The notes: generated from the letters alone by a model not told the origin. DNA of 64,000 nucleotides from Ottelia alismoides (GCA_037367405.1 JAZKJV010008264.1:62001-126000), one strand, 5' to 3'; positions 42,824-57,142 are shown, counted from the first letter of the stretch. Numbers and translations: made by a program.

Positions 42824-43920
42824 GAAATTGGAACAATCCCATAAGAATCTCAAAGAGAAGGACGAAACCATAAAAATATCAAACATGAAAAAACAAGGGT
42901 TTCATACTTTTATATCCAGAAATAAGTGGGGATATTTATCCTAAATGTTGTATTTGATTCTCACTTAGACTCTTCGATATGTGATGCCCAGGTATTTTAA
43001 TTAGTGGAGTATTCTCCCATCGCAAGGTCTTAGCCATAATGATGTAAAAGTCATTTAATTCAATCAAATAAAGAGAAAGGTGGGTATAAATTATCTAATG
43101 ATATATATGGGAACATCCTATACAATAGGTATTATCATGAATACCTTGCCTCTAGGCCCATGAGGTAGTAAGAAAATTCAATACTTGTGGGCTTGCCTAG
43201 TGTGGGTACTTAGTGATATGCATAAGTCAAGTATGTGACATCTAAACTAAAAGAAGAGTGAAACGAAAGTATATATATAGAAATCACACTTCTGAAAACT
43301 AAACCTGAGGCATAGGCATGCTCCCGAATAATGGCATTCATATGCCCTCGTTGTACCAGTGAAGGACAGGGTCCAGCTGCACTATAAGTCTGCTGCAGTG
43401 GAGGGCATTGGAAAACTCTGTCTCTAAGGTGAAAACATGATCCTTGTGTATATGATTGATTGGGCCTCTCTCTCTCTCTCTCTGCAGAGGTGTGCCTTAA
43501 TCACTAGCATGCACGAGACAATGTGCTAGGATGTGGCCAGGCTGATGGCAATGGAAACAAACTCGCTGTGAGAGCGATTCTACAGAGACCATACTGTTTT
43601 CTCATAGTTTGTGGCTCTATGGGTGTACAAAGGTCAAACTGATGATGTAATATGGCTAGCCAAAGCCTATCTGAAGGGGTGATATGAAGTGGGACCGCTA
43701 GCTATTGATACCTCTACAAATGAGCAGAAGCGATGATCTCTACAAGTACGAAATGAATCTTGACGCGTTGTCCTACGGTAATGTAGTTAGTATCCGGGAC
43801 TGAGTTTGTCATGCAAGTTGTTATCTTTGAGTCACCTCCTAGCTAGTTACCTTCATTGTCATCTCTTTGATGGTGGTGATGTCTAAAGTGGAGTCTGTCC
43901 CGAACCTCCTCGTGGATCCC
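42824..43920. other. Unassigned flank between two LTR elements
   Basis: About 1.1 kb, originally contiguous with the sequence left of 32336. No domain, LTR terminus or RNA gene recognised. Contains a (CT)n run at 43465-43483. Confidence 0.35.
43465..43483 (+). repeat. (CT)n microsatellite
   Basis: About nine CT units. Confidence 0.88.
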
Positions 43921-46900
43921 TGATGAATCTCCATTTCATCACCTTTATTCTATTATTTTGGCCTAAAAAACCCAAGAAAATGCATGTAAATGGCATCAAT
44001 TTGTCTATAATAACATTAATCATTTATGGTATTAAGTGTACATAAAATAAGGTTTTTTATGCCAAAATTATAGAATAAAGAGAAGAAGAAAAAGGAATAA
44101 AAGATTGCAAATATTTTACGACCCTGACCCCGAGACCAAGGCCAGGATGGAATTGGTCGATAAGAAATAAAGTAGGGGGAGATAAGGGACGAAAATACAA
44201 TAAATATCTCATTTATTCATTCTGGATTCATGCATTTTTGACACCTATTTTGTATCTAAGTATTTATTCATCAAACAAAGAAAGTTTGTATACAAAAGTT
44301 GTAGATAATAATGTAAATAAAAATACAAAATTGAGTTTGTACGAAAATAATATACAGTGTACATTTTATACCCAGAATAAAAAGCAAAAAAAACCAAACT
44401 TCACAGACTCAGATCTTTCAAATAAAAACTCAAAACATGGCAAAATCACCTCTAATTGTATATAACTTTTCAAGATCTATTTAATGGAGGTGGTTTCATA
44501 TTCTTTGGAGTTAATATGCAGAAGATAGGTTTTGGGACCCTATTGTACATAATACCGATTAAATATTCAATTTATTCATTACTTATTATTTCTACAAATT
44601 CACATTTTTATAATTTTGTAAACATTATTTATAACATATATGTACATTAAAATTGGGATTAAACCTAAAATTAAAAGGAGATTGAAATAAAATTATGCCA
44701 AAACATAGATGAAATACCTATGCTCTATATGTATAAAAATAAAAGGGAAATACCTTCTTTAGTTCTTTTATTCTTTAATATTTTCATAATATTGTAAATA
44801 CTACATTAAAAATACAAAATAAACATAAAAACTCATTAAAACATTAAAATAAAAAGAAGTATACAAAACACAGGCAAAATACCGATACCTATACATACAC
44901 AATTCATATACCTATTTATTTAAAGGTGCAAATAAACTCATAAAAATCAAATAAAAATATAGTTACACTCACAAAAATAAGTTATAAATATATAAAACAA
45001 GAAAATAGAGGAATATAATAAAATATACGAAATAAAAAATAAAATACACCAAACATAGGTAAATATACCTATAAATACACTCAGAAAAATTAATCACTAA
45101 CAAACAAAGCCAAAAAATAAATAAAAATCATATTAAAATACTACACAAAAAATAAACAATTTTTTATTTTTTATCCGAAAAATAATAAAATCATCTACTA
45201 TTTTAAATTATTTTCGAATAAAGACTCCTATTTTGTCCTGTAGCGGCCGACGTGGACCAATAACGGCTCAGCCTTCGTTGACCTCTGGTCAACTATCCCA
45301 TCTCAGCCTCCAGCCGTCCAATCTGTCAACGACCCCATCTTCTTCCATTTTTCGCAGGATCTTGTCCATCGATCACGCTCTCTTCCTTCACAAGAAATGT
45401 TCCCTAATGATCCCTCATACCCGCCAATACCTTGGATCACTTGTACATACACCAGATTAATCAATAATCGCCGGTCAATAAGGGTGCCCAGAATGGTTTA
45501 TAAAGAAACCTCCCCCTACTCCTTCGCAAATTTGGTTTGTTTTCACCTTCTTCCCTTCCTCGTATTCGGTCCTGGAGGTCCCCTCATGATAGGAGGAGAC
45601 TTTTGGCGCCTTGAATCGGTCGAAGGAGGTGGGAGCTACACCCACGGTGGAGCTCCGGCGACGCCATGCTCCCTGGTGCCCCACCAGGTATTTGAGCATT
45701 TTTCTTGCTTAATTAGGTAGATTTTAGTTCTAGGTTTCATTTCCCGCATTCAGTTGGCTTTTTAGTTAAGGAAATCGCCTCACCTCGGTCGAGTCGTAGT
45801 TCCCGGAGCTCCGCTCCGGCGACGACTCCCAAGACATCAAGTTACTCTCCAACGCTCGCACACCTTCCATCTCTTTCCCTATCATCTTCTCCATCTCCCG
45901 CTCGCCCCTGATCAACCGGAGCCTCCGTGGCTTCGCGAATCGAGGTTCTCCTCCGCCGCTCGCCAGAACCTCGTCGCCCAGTCCCATTTTTTGCGCAAAA
46001 GTTTCAAACCCCAGGTTGAGGGTGAAGCCCTCGAGCCGCTTGTTCTTCTTGTGCAGGTCTGAACTTGAAAGGAGCCCTCTTGGGCTTGATTGATTCCAGG
46101 AAGAGGTTCCTGGAGGTCCTCCCCTTCCTAGAGCTCTCCTGAACAACTTGGACCTCCAGGGACCAAGAGGAGTCCGTCAGTAGACGCGGGGCCTTCCAAG
46201 CACGAGTAGAGACCACCGGAGGGGACGGAGGAGGCCGGAGGTACCAACTATTCACGATCGAAGCTCGCCGCGCGTGAGCTTCGTCCCTGTTGTTCCACCT
46301 TGCTCCATCATCGTTCGATCAAGACGAAGGCTCCAGGCGAAGCAACAACCGTTGGATGCCAAACCTCAGGACTGTCAGATCTCGCCATGAGATCTAATCT
46401 CATGCGTCCAACCACGAAGCGTCATTGACCGTCGCATGGGTGCCACGTGTTTAAGTGAATGAAGATCATCCGCGCCTAATAAGGGGTAATTTACATCTTG
46501 AACCCTTTCCATTTTTGTATTTACTGTTTAATCCATTAAATATAGTGTAATGTTTAAAATAAAGTGGATATTTTGTAAAAAGACCCCTAGGTTTCTTGTA
46601 TTTACATTTGGATCCTTTCCACGTCAGCTCACGTGCGGTCCCACGTGGGTTGGGAAAATTTTCATGGATTCCCTTGTATGTATTTGTATTTCGAAGAGAT
46701 CCATTAAATGAAATTTACAGTGTAATACTTTTGTGAAATTTGCACGCAAACCCCTGTATTTTTTGAAATTGCTTTTTGGTCTTCGTGTGTGGGTGTCACG
46801 TGTAGTCCCACGTGATTGGAAAAATTTCAAGGACCCCCTGGCGGATTTTGAAATATGATTTTGGTCTTGAAACTGCACGTTAATGTTCAAAAATTTTGGT

Positions 46901-48022
46901 ATATTTGCATAGAACTCCCTGGACTCTATTTTATTTGCACAAATGCCCCTACTAGTGTTGGACTTTCTTTGTGTTCTCCCTATTTATTGCACGCATCTCT
47001 AAAATTCCAAAAATCACCAAAAAATTAACATAAGTCCCTGTTGCATTGCATTATTACGCTAGATTTTTATTTTGCATTTTTACTCATTTTCACATTTATA
47101 AAAATTTAAAATATGCATTTTCATCATTGTTTACATTATAAAATCCATAAAAATTATAAAAACACCCCAGAAAATTCCCAAAAAATATATTGTGCTTATT
47201 TTAATAGATTTTAACTTCAATCCAAAACTCACTAAAAAATACAAAAGAAAACTCCTAAAAATTATAAAATCCCAAAAATCTTTATAAAAATCTTAAAAGT
47301 CTACAAAAATCCTAAAAATACAATTTCAATTTCTGTATTTTCTCTACTTTATTGTCTTTATTTTAAAATTAATTTGAGGAATTTTGGACTCTGATTTATA
47401 TTTTTCATCCTCATTTTGATTTCGCCCTGCAACCTTCATTCACTATTTGTAGTATTTCTGACTTTAAAAATACCAGAAAAATTAGGAAAAATCCAAAAAA
47501 AATCTCAAAAACATTAGAAAAATATAAAAATCACAAAAATATTTTATCTACTTTACTTTGAGTATTTCTCCCTATTTGTGCCTCTCTCTCATCTCTAGTC
47601 TCTGTGTATATATATATATATTTATATAATACTTATATATTATCTCTTTATTTAGTAAAAAAATATATAAAAAGATACAAAATATAAAAACAAAATACAA
47701 AATCAGCAAACTAAAAATCGAGATAAAAAAATATAAAATTAAAAACCCACAAAAAGACTTGTGTGCATACATGACTAGCTTGTATATGAATAATTGTAGG
47801 CTACCGGTTTTGCTCTCTGTGGTTCGACCTCTACATGCTTACGCACTATGCATTTTATGGTAGATTTAATAAATTTTAATTCACATTTTTGGGACTTAAA
47901 TGACTTATTATTTGTTGTGGGTTAATTGCTGTTTAACGGGGGTTTAGTGAGCGGTCGCCTCAGCGACTTCGTCCCTACCTTGTGTGGGGTGTATTTTGAC
48001 CCTTGCCAAACCCTTGTTATCA
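43921..48022 (+). repeat. Athila-like 5' LTR, about 4.1 kb
   Basis: The start matches the TGATGAA-CTC termini of the neighbouring family members and is supported by the partial copy at 29599-31111. The end is fixed by the primer-binding site two bases on. It has an AT-rich core (44.2-45.2 kb), a GC-rich segment (45.2-46.5 kb) and an A/T-rich 3' part with a TATATATATA tract near 47610. No second copy in the window checks the limits, and an internal insertion is possible. Confidence 0.65.
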
Positions 48023-48024
48023 GA

Positions 48025-48042
48025 TGGCGTCGTTGCCGGGGA
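48025..48042 (+). other. Primer-binding site, Athila type
   Basis: TGGCGTCGTTGCCGGGGA, one mismatch to the Asp-tRNA-type site TGGCGCCGTTGCCGGGGA. Confidence 0.88.
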
Positions 48043-50356
48043 GCAATGAGCGTAGACTGTTTTATATCTTGTCATTCTTGTATTAAAATTCATTTATTCA
48101 TCATTTATTCTGTGAATAGTTATTTATTTAAAAATGTTTAACTACACATGATTCTTTGATTAGTGACATATACATTCATTCATTTTCATTAATTAATTGA
48201 TTATTTATTTCATTGATTGAGCTTGTATATTAATTCTATCTCTTTGTGACTTTGTTGCGAGGGCTCGCCACGCGAGGATGGTTTCTTAGGAAGTCAAGGC
48301 AGCCGAGCTTGGAGGAGGTTGGTCTTCACTTCATGACCAGCTGGAGAGAGCACCAAGGATGCAAAGGGATGTGAATTAGCTAGGCCTGAAGTAGTTAGGA
48401 TCAATTTGTAATTTATTGTGTGTGAGAGAGACAGAGAGACAATTTTGGCATGTAATATAACTTGGACTCTACTCTTCACAACGAGGTCCAGTGCCCGGGT
48501 ATCTATTCACCTGGGGCCTCGTCGCAGCTTTTTCGTGTTGTCCGGCCTTGTTTTCTTTGTTTCCCGCAGTTTTGAGCTTTCCGCCTTTTCTTTACTTTGT
48601 TTTGTGTGCATGGAGCCCCTAGACTTAGGTTGCTTGACTCGGTAGCTAGGTCCACACCTTAATAAGAATGCATGTTCCTATGGTCTATTACGTATGGATC
48701 TAGTTAAATCTAATAAGTGTTAGTTGTTTAGAGTCAGACCCACGTGCCATGAGAGACGTCGTACAACGCTGGCAGGACCCGTTGTGGCGGGCACCGAGAC
48801 GTTTCCAAGATCGGACTACAGGGTTAGACTTTAAATAACCAACATATGGTTCTTCACGATTAATAGCAGCTACTGTTTAGGATGATTTTGTCACTTGCAC
48901 ACCGTCATGTAGATAGGTTTAAAAATTCTATTTTGCATACCGCATGGAGAGAGCTGGGATGCACTGTAAGTCTTCTAACTCAGCATGCATCATTCAGTTC
49001 AATGGTGAGATTTCCATCATAGAATCAACTTGCACGACTTTTCCGCTATCTCCCTCTGATTTTGAGCACCTAGGACATAAATGAAAATCTACAAAAACGT
49101 TAGGCGCTGGTATGAAACAGACTCAAAAAAGTGAAAACCTAAAAAAAACTAAAACAAGGGGACTGCTAAATAAACTTTGACCTTAATTAAAACTTGTAAT
49201 GGACTATCATTGTACTGGGTTCATAAAGCCCTCATTATTTTCAGGTACCTTTGGAGGGGGAAAACCCCATTCCCTTGAGCGAGGCACGTCCCATAAGGAA
49301 TAGAGCCAAAATCCCAGTCTGCAACTGCCTTGTGTATCGCCTGGATTTCCGATGTATTGGCGCTTCTATCGTACGTAGGCGAGTAGGGCTTGGTCGCCAT
49401 TGATGACTCTCTATTGTGTAGAGCATTGACCTTGTCCGAAGTATCGAGCATAGGCCACGCCTTCACGGGGGTGTTTGTCTCATCATCTTGCGTCCGAGTA
49501 GGTTCTTGCACGCTCACGGGTGATTCCGTTGCGAGCGAGAACCGAAGTATCGGTTTCGCCTATTGGCTTCCTCTCTCTATTTCTTTGGATGAGTAGGGAT
49601 CCAGGAAGGGTTACAAGGACCTCAAAAAGTATAGACTACAAGTTACAAAGGAGGAGGACAAGTACGGGATACTTTTCTGGCAGTACTCTCTCTCCTATAG
49701 GGGTAGCGTGCTAAGGACTTGTTAAAGGATATTCCTGAAATAACAACTTTAAAATTGACAAGATAATAAATAGCCGAAACTTTACGGCTTCACATGGCGT
49801 GAGTTGGTGAACCCAATTTTGTATTATGTTTGTATGGATCTAGATTAAGGTTCAAAGACCAAATCCCGCGCCTTTGCGCAAATTTTGTTGTAATATTCTC
49901 CTTCGACCCCTGCTCAGTTCGAGCCTTTCTACTGTTTTGCACTCCTTTTTACTCCTCGTTGACCATTGTATCCTTCCTCCAACATACAATCCTCTCTTGC
50001 TTCACGAGTTCGATCTATGGATGGTTCCCGTCGGGACTCAGCCGACACCCACATCGATTCTATAGACTCGACTTCACCAATAAATTCGAGGCAATTCCCG
50101 AGAACCCGACCTGGACTTTGCGGATCGATCTCGAGACTCCTCGTCTTCTACCTTCCTTTTGACCACCCAATAAACTTGGGATCACTTTTGTCCCACCTTC
50201 GCCGTTGTGAATGGAAGTCGATCACAGTCCATATCCTTTCCCGTTCATAACATTCTGGGATTGACCTTGATTCCATATTTATCATGACAACTGAATAAAA
50301 TTGCAAGTGGTCTAATGACGATTCTCTCATTCTGCAGATAGAAGACAGACCAAGCC
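48043..50356 (+). other. Athila leader
   Basis: About 2.3 kb between primer-binding site and gag. No reading frame with a recognisable domain. Athila elements commonly have long leaders. Confidence 0.6.
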
Positions 50357-52077
50357 TTGGATTCTATTCCGGAATTCATTTCGTCAGACTCAGACCCTGA
50401 CATGGCTCCTCAAGGGAAGGACAAGGGTCAGCAGCCACCCCAGCCAGAGCAAGGACAGATGCCTGATCAGAATCAGGTTAATGCACAGTTATTGGCATCC
50501 ATCCAAGCTACCCAACAACAGCTGACAGAGCAGGCCCTAGCACAGACTGCTTTTCAGGATATGCTGAATGATGTAATGAACATACATGAGGGAGGAGGAG
50601 GCCGAGGAAGTGATATTCCTTCCGATGATGAAGAGCCAGGACATGGGAGACCCAAACCTACACTGAAGGAGACTTATAATCCTGGAGACAGCCAGATGAC
50701 TGAGTGGATCCTCATTCCACCGGTGCATGCTCACTTTGAGCTGAAAACCCAGTTCCTCGCTCTTCTTCCAGCTTTCCATGGTAACACCAGTGACGAGCCG
50801 TATATCCACCTGCAACAATTCTCCCGCATCTGCCAAACTACCCACTATTCGAATGTCCCTTTGGACATTGTCAAGATGATGGCACTCCCCTTCAGCTTGC
50901 AAGATAAGGACCTTTATTGGGTCAACCATTTGGGGAAGGTTGTAACCACTTGGGAGGAACTGAAGTCAGCTTTCCTGCACAAATTTTATCCTCTCGGCCG
51001 GCTCAACCAGATGCGAGCATGTACCAGTAACTTCTCTCAGGGGCACACGAATCCATACATAAAGCCTGGGAGAGATTCACAGATCTGCAGGAGAAATGCC
51101 CCCATCATGAGATCCCAAAGACCAGCTTGGTCCAACATTTCTTCGGGGGCCTGAACATCGAAAGCCAAAGGCTCGTTGACACAGCCTGTGGGGGTTCACA
51201 CTTCAACAAGGATGAAGATGTGGTCTGGCAGATATTTGAAGAAATGGACGAAGGAGAGGCCGCCCTCTCTTCATTAAAGGCATATCAAAAGCAGCCCCAG
51301 ATCCTCCAGAAATAAGTACACATGGCAGTGTCCCGCAAGGCGGAGAGAGATGAGAGCTCCAACCTCAGTATCATCGGGGGCCATCTCTCGAAGGTTGATA
51401 TTATTGAGAAGCGATCACAAGACCTTGAAAAACTTGCTGTGATCGAAAAGAGGACTCAAAATCTTGATAAGCTAGATCAGATCACCAAACAGTTAGAACT
51501 GATAGTGGGCACCATCAACTTTGTCCAGTCGACAGTATCATTAGAAGCTCCCGCTGAGAAGAAGGACGGTCTACCACCGCCACATCAGCCTCAACAGAGC
51601 CAGCAACCACTGGCAGTCCAGCACGTGTACTACGTGCAGGTGCCCGACCAGGGCCAGCCGCAGCAGCATATGATTGTGTACCAACCAGATTTGGTAGCAG
51701 GATCCGATCCAGTCTTCCCACCACCACCCCTGATTCAAGAAGTCAACGGGGTATGGAGCAATGAAGCACAACCGACCCGTCCTATGGGACAACCTCAGGG
51801 TCAGCTACAAGCCAACCGGTAATATCACCAACCTCAGGGTGGTCGATTTGGGTAGTCCTCACAGCCTCCGCCACAATACCATCAGCCTCCTCCATATGCA
51901 AATCAATGGAGGCAGAATCAACATTATCAACAGCCGCAATACCGTCAGCCACAAGCTTTACATCAGTATGCGGTCGCTCCACCTCAGCAGTACCAACAGT
52001 ATCCTCTTCCCTCTTACCAGCAGTTTCAGCTTCCTCCGCCACCACAACATCACCAACCACAACCTCAGCACTCGCAC
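50357..52077 (+). pseudogene. Athila gag
   Basis: The Met of MDSIPEFISSDSDPDMAPQG is taken as start. A Gln-rich N-terminus precedes the retrotransposon gag domain: FELKTQFLALLPAFHG, DEPYIHLQQFSRICQT, LKSAFLHKFYPLGRLNQMR. A frameshift near 51040 moves the rest to another frame (SLVQHFFGGLNIESQRLVDT, then EDVVWQIFEEMDEGE). Stops follow at 51313-51315, 51820-51822 and near 51853. The tail is a coiled-coil-prone Glu/Leu/Lys segment and a long Pro/Gln/Tyr-rich linker (51560-52080). It would form the virus-like particle. Confidence 0.8.
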
Positions 52078-53450
52078 ATGCAGCAACAGCGTGGTCTGCA
52101 CGCTGAATCTTCAGAGGCACCTCCTGTGAACCCAACCTTGGATTGCTTGGCCCTACTCGTCAAAGGGATAGCAGATATGACCAAGAGGCTCGACGAGCTA
52201 ACTGCCACCAAGACCACCATCCCAGCTCAGGTCGAAGCCAACCCCAATAGCTTTAAAAAGAAAGAGCAGGTAGAATGTGATGTCCTGTCTGCGTCTGTAG
52301 AGTCAGAAAATGATAATATTGTTTGTTCTAATGTTGTCACTCTCAGGAGCGGTAGGGCCTTGCCTCCGCCTACTATCACGAGTGGGGAGAATAAAGAACC
52401 AGGTGGATCGTTATCTTCTGCATCAGCCATTCCGACTACAGGGGCATATGAGGAGGAAGAAGGAGAAGCCATTCCAGCAGTCATGCAGCACCAGCACTCT
52501 CAGCCAAAAATACAAAAACATCAGCAAAATAAAAAACAAATAAAAGAAGTTTGCAGCCGAACTAAAGCCGCGCCAGCCTCGGAGAAGCCGCCAGCAGCAG
52601 TGGATCCCTTGCCAGCCGACAGAGCAGATGCCCTACCTTTTGCTCGCCCATCAACACCAGTATCTCAGGATTCAGTTTGTACTCCCTTTTGTAGTCCGGA
52701 TGTACAACAATTTGTGGGCGATAGTTTTGATGTAAATAACAACTCTAGTTTGCCTGTCAGTGATGTAAATATTCCTTTTCCTAATGCAATTGAAAAACCC
52801 AAAAAAATTGCAAAAAGAAAAAGTGCATTGTCTGATCCTGGAGTTGTGGAAATAATAGATCACTTAACTGTTGAGATTTCCTTCCTGAAGGCCATGGAAT
52901 ATATGCCAGCTGTGAAAAAAGGTTTGAAAGAAGCATGTACCAACAAGCGTCGACCAACACGCAAGAACAAACACAATCAGTTCGAAAGGCACATGCTCTC
53001 CATGGCCACTGTTGCGGCTATCAGCAATCTCCCTCAGAAGAAACAAGACAAAGGAGCACCTCTTATCAGTTTTGAGATATTTGATCAGGTCTTTGAGCGT
53101 ACTCTCCTTGACAACGGGTCTTCTATCAACCTTTTTCCCTCGTCCCTAATGCAAGAATTTGGGCTCGGTCCGCTTAAGCTGACACAGATGATCCTTCAGT
53201 TCGGTGACCGATCCACCAAGCGATCGAGAGGCCTGGTAGAAGACGTTGTGGTAAAGGTGTGGGAGATGCAATTCCCTGTTGATTTCGTGGTCCTCGATAT
53301 GAACTCGCCCGCACCCTTACTCCAGACCCCCATCATCCTTGGCCGACCATTTTTGCATACCTCAGGTGTCGTGGTTGACTACGAGTCCAGCAAGCTCGGA
53401 CAGCAAGCAGATCACGATAGACATGATCAGAGAGCCGAATGCCATGACTA
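52078..53450 (+). pseudogene. Athila gag C-terminus and aspartic protease
   Basis: In frame with the second gag frame. A low-complexity acidic/Lys region precedes the basic RRPTRKNKHNQFERHML block and then a retropepsin-like core: LLDNGSSINLFPSSLMQEFG (catalytic Asp codon at 53110-53112), ILQFGDRSTKRSRGLVEDV, FVVLDMNSPAPLLQTPIILG. Good length and motifs. The frame shifts near 53380-53450 into the next segment. Confidence 0.8.
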
Positions 53451-56400
53451 ATGAGAGCCATGCAGTATCAGAAGTAGACTGTGATTTTATTGCAGAGATC
53501 AGGGACTTACCACTTTCATTGAATAATTCATGGACCTGAGAAATCCTCACTCTCGAGGAGGACTTGGAAAACACAGTTGACATAAGCTCCGAAGATTCTT
53601 GGGAGACAGACTCTGAGATGCTGATACACCTATGTGATTTCGAGAATTCATTCCAGCCCGAACATCGTGAGCTTGTTGCAGAATCGTTCGGAACATTGTC
53701 AGGATCTCAACAGAATACCGAGGATGGTAGCTCCATCAAAGAAGTACATCCCACCACCAGTATAGTGTCTGAAGTGACCAACAAGTTGGACATATCAAAA
53801 CGAAAACTCAAGCCACTTCCTGCAGGTCTGAAGTATGCTTTCCTCGTGGGTGAAGAACACATGTATCCGATCATCATCAGCAACAGACTGAATTCGGAGC
53901 AGGAATCTCGACTTCTCGAGGTTCTAGAAAAGAACCGCAAGGTATTTGGTTGGTGCGTATCAGATCTCCATGGGATAAATCCAGTTTTGTGTTCACACCA
54001 CATCTATCTGGAAGAAGATGCCAAGCTGTCCCGTGAATTCCAAAGAAGGTTGAATCCAAACCTCAGGGACGTCATCATGAAAGAAATCACGAAATGGTGC
54101 ACGCATGCTTCATCTATCCTATCTCCGATTCAAAATGGGTAAGCCCACTGCATGTAGTTCCAAAGAAATCCGGGCTTACCGTGGTTACCAATGACAAAGG
54201 AGAGGAAATATCCACTCGGGTACCAACATCCTGGTGGGTGTGTGTTGACTACCACTGTCTTAATGCAGCAACTAAGAAGGACCACTTTCCCTTGCCATTC
54301 ATTGATCAAGTTCTGGAAAGACTAGCAAGCGAGGAGTTCTTCTGCTTTTTGGATGGGTATTCCGGGTACAACCAGATGGCGATCGCCCTCGAAGATCAAG
54401 AGAAAACTACCTTCACTTGCCCGTTCGACACCTAGGCCTTCAGGAGAATGCCCTTTGGGTTATGCAACGCACCTGCGACATTCCAAAGATGCATGCTAGC
54501 AGTTTTCACCGAGATGGTAGGCAGTTTTCTCGAGGTGTTCATGGACGACTTTTGAGTCTATGGTGACAGTTTCGATTCTTGTCTTGGGCACCTAGACAGA
54601 GTGCTTCAGAAATGTCGTGAAGTCAATTTAGTGCTCTCATGGGAAAAGAGCCACTTCATGGTCACCGAAGGGATTGTACTGGGTCACATCGTTTCCAAAC
54701 GTGGCATGGAAGTCGACCCGGCAAAGGTGGATGTTATAGCCAATCTATAGCCACGTCAGTCAGTCAAAAATGTAAGGTCATTCCTGGGGCATGTGGGATT
54801 TTACAGACGGTTCATCAAGGATTTTAGTCGCATCGCCCGACCTTTAACATAGCTTCTACACAAGGAAACCGAGTTCAATGTCGATCAGCAAGTTCTCCTT
54901 GCTTTCAATCAGCTGAAGGAGCTTTTCACTCAGGCTCCAGTCCTACAGCCACCGGATTGGTCTCTTCCCTTTGAGATCATGACTGATGCGTCAGACTTTG
55001 CAGTCGGGGCTGTTCTAGGACAGAGAAAAGAAATAATGCCCTATGCCATTCACTACGCCAGCAAAACATTAGATGAGGCGCAAAGAAATTACACTGTGAC
55101 AGAGAAAGAGTTTCTGGTTGTGGTTTTCGCCCTTGAGAAGTTCAGATCCTATTTTCTTGGATCAAAAGTTACCATTTTTACAGACCACTCCGCTATCCGG
55201 TACCTACAACAGAAGAAGGATGCCAAGCCGAGACTGATTCGATGGATTCTTCTCCTCCAGGAATTTGATTTGGAAATCAAGGACAAGCCTGGAGTTCAGA
55301 TGTGGTAGCAGACCATCTCTCCAGAATTGAGCAGCAAAGCTTCACTTGAACAACACACCTATCACAGAAACCTTCCCAGTCAATTTTAGCAGTGGATTCC
55401 CTCCCTTGGTATGCTGATATAGTCAATTACCTTGCCTCGGGGGTAACACCATCGGATTGGACGAAGAATCAGAAGAATAAATTCATGTCGACCATCCGTT
55501 TCTATCAATGGGAAGATCCTCTTCTATTCAGGGCAGGCGCAGATTGCATTTGGCGTAGGTGCATACATCAGGAGGAGCATTATAGTGTCCTTGAGCATTG
55601 TCACTCGCTCGAATCTGGTGGACATCACTCTGGAGACCGTACAGCAGCTAAAGTACTTCAGTGTGGCTTCTGGTAGCCCACACTATTCAAGGATGCAACA
55701 GTATTCGTCAAACAATGCATTGACTGTCAGATATTGAAGGGTACACTCACTGCAAAAGACTCGATGCCCCTGAAGATCATTCAGATAGCAGATGTTTTTT
55801 ATGCATGGGGCATTGACTTCATGGGACCTTTCCCTAACAGTCAAGGTTTTGAGCACATCCTTCTTGCCGTAGATTACGTGAGTCGTTGGGTTGAAGCTAT
55901 TCCCGCTCGAGCCACCGACAGTCGGACAGTGTGCCGATTTCTGAGATATAATATCATTGCACGGTTCGGGATTCCGAAGATTCTCATATCAGATGGGGGT
56001 AGCCACTTCATTAACAAAGAGGTCAAGAAATTAATGAAGGAGTGCGACATTTACCATCGAGTCGCATCTCCCTATCATCCTCATACCAATGGCATGGCTT
56101 GAATTATCAAACAGGGAAATCAAGACGATCCTTCAGAAACTTGTAAGGCCGGACAGAAAGAACTGGTCTCAACTCTTGGATTCAGTCGTCTGGGCTTATA
56201 GAACCGCCTACAAGTCTCCCTTGGGATGTCACCCTATTATCTTGTATATGGGAAGCCGTGCCATCTTCCCGTTGAATTAATTCACAAGTCTTTATGGGAA
56301 ATTAACATGTGCAATTTGGACTCTCAGAAGAGTGGTCAGAAAAGAAAGGATGATCTGAACAGACTCTTGGAGTTCCAAGACTATGCATACGATAACACAT

Positions 56401-56684
56401 TGATGTACAAGGAAAAGGTGAAATGCTGGTATGACCGACACATCAGACGAAAGAGCTTTGAAGTTGGACAGAAGGTGTGGTTATTTGATGCAAAGTTACG
56501 GATCTTCCCGGGAAAATTAAAGAGTAAATGGACAGGGCCATTCCGAGTTCGTGAAGTACGTGACAATGGAAGTATTTCCATATTAGAATTGTCTCCTGAC
56601 GCACAACTATTCGTCGTCAACGGTCAACTCCTGAAGCCTTACCTTGAGTCTGATACATTCTTGACCGTTGTCGACTCCATCTAG
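53451..56684 (+). pseudogene. Athila pol: RT, RNase H, integrase
   Basis: An acidic linker is followed by RT: WVCVDYHCLNAATKKDHFPL, FCFLDGYSGYNQMAIA, FMDDF at 54538-54552, GHVGFYRRFIKDFSRIARPL. RNase [47 protein letters not shown]. Integrase: degenerate HHCC near 55590-55740, D at 55815, D at 55992, E at 56101, and a WTGPFRVREV C-terminus. Lesions: stops at 53537, 54433, 54553, 54748, 54850, 55306 and 55674, with frameshifts near 54094, 55310, 56098 and 56225. Catalytic residues survive, but no long frame does. Confidence 0.85.
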
Positions 56685-56864
56685 CTTCTGCACCTCGATG
56701 ACATACCCACAACATTGTCGGCATCAGAAGATTCAGATGCTGCACCTCAAAAACTATTCATCTGATTTCTTCTCTTCTTCTTCTTCTTTTCTTCTTCTTT
56801 TCTATCTTCTTTTCTTATCAAAAAGAAAAGAAAAAAAGGTGTCGCCCCTTGTTGCAGTCTTCAG

Positions 56865-56899
56865 TACTTAGGACGCACTTTGTCCTAAGTATAGGGGGG
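56865..56899 (+). repeat. Stem-loop plus purine tract, unit 1
   Basis: TACTTAGGAC, seven bases, GTCCTAAGTA, then TAGGGGGG. A perfect 10-bp stem. Confidence 0.8.
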
Positions 56900-56955
56900 T
56901 GTGCACCCCGAGTTTCTCTATTCTTTGATCCTCTCCATTGTCTTCTCTTCTTGTC

Positions 56956-56991
56956 TATACTTAGAAGTATCTTACCCTAAGTATAGGGGGA
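56956..56991 (+). repeat. Stem-loop plus purine tract, unit 2
   Basis: TATACTTAG and CTAAGTATA around twelve bases, then GGGGGA. A perfect 9-bp stem. Confidence 0.8.
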
Positions 56992-57054
56992 GACAATCTG
57001 AGTACGATCTGTTTATTCCCACCCTTGGCCCTCCCTGCTTTGTGTACAGTCTGT

Positions 57055-57090
57055 TATACTTAGGATTACTTGATCCTAAGTATAGGGGGA
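57055..57090 (+). repeat. Stem-loop plus purine tract, unit 3
   Basis: TATACTTAGGAT, six bases, ATCCTAAGTATA, then GGGGGA. A perfect 12-bp stem. Confidence 0.82.
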
Positions 57091-57142
57091 TGATCAACTT
57101 ATCATTCGTTCATCTCTTATTAGTATATTCTTTGGACTTGTC

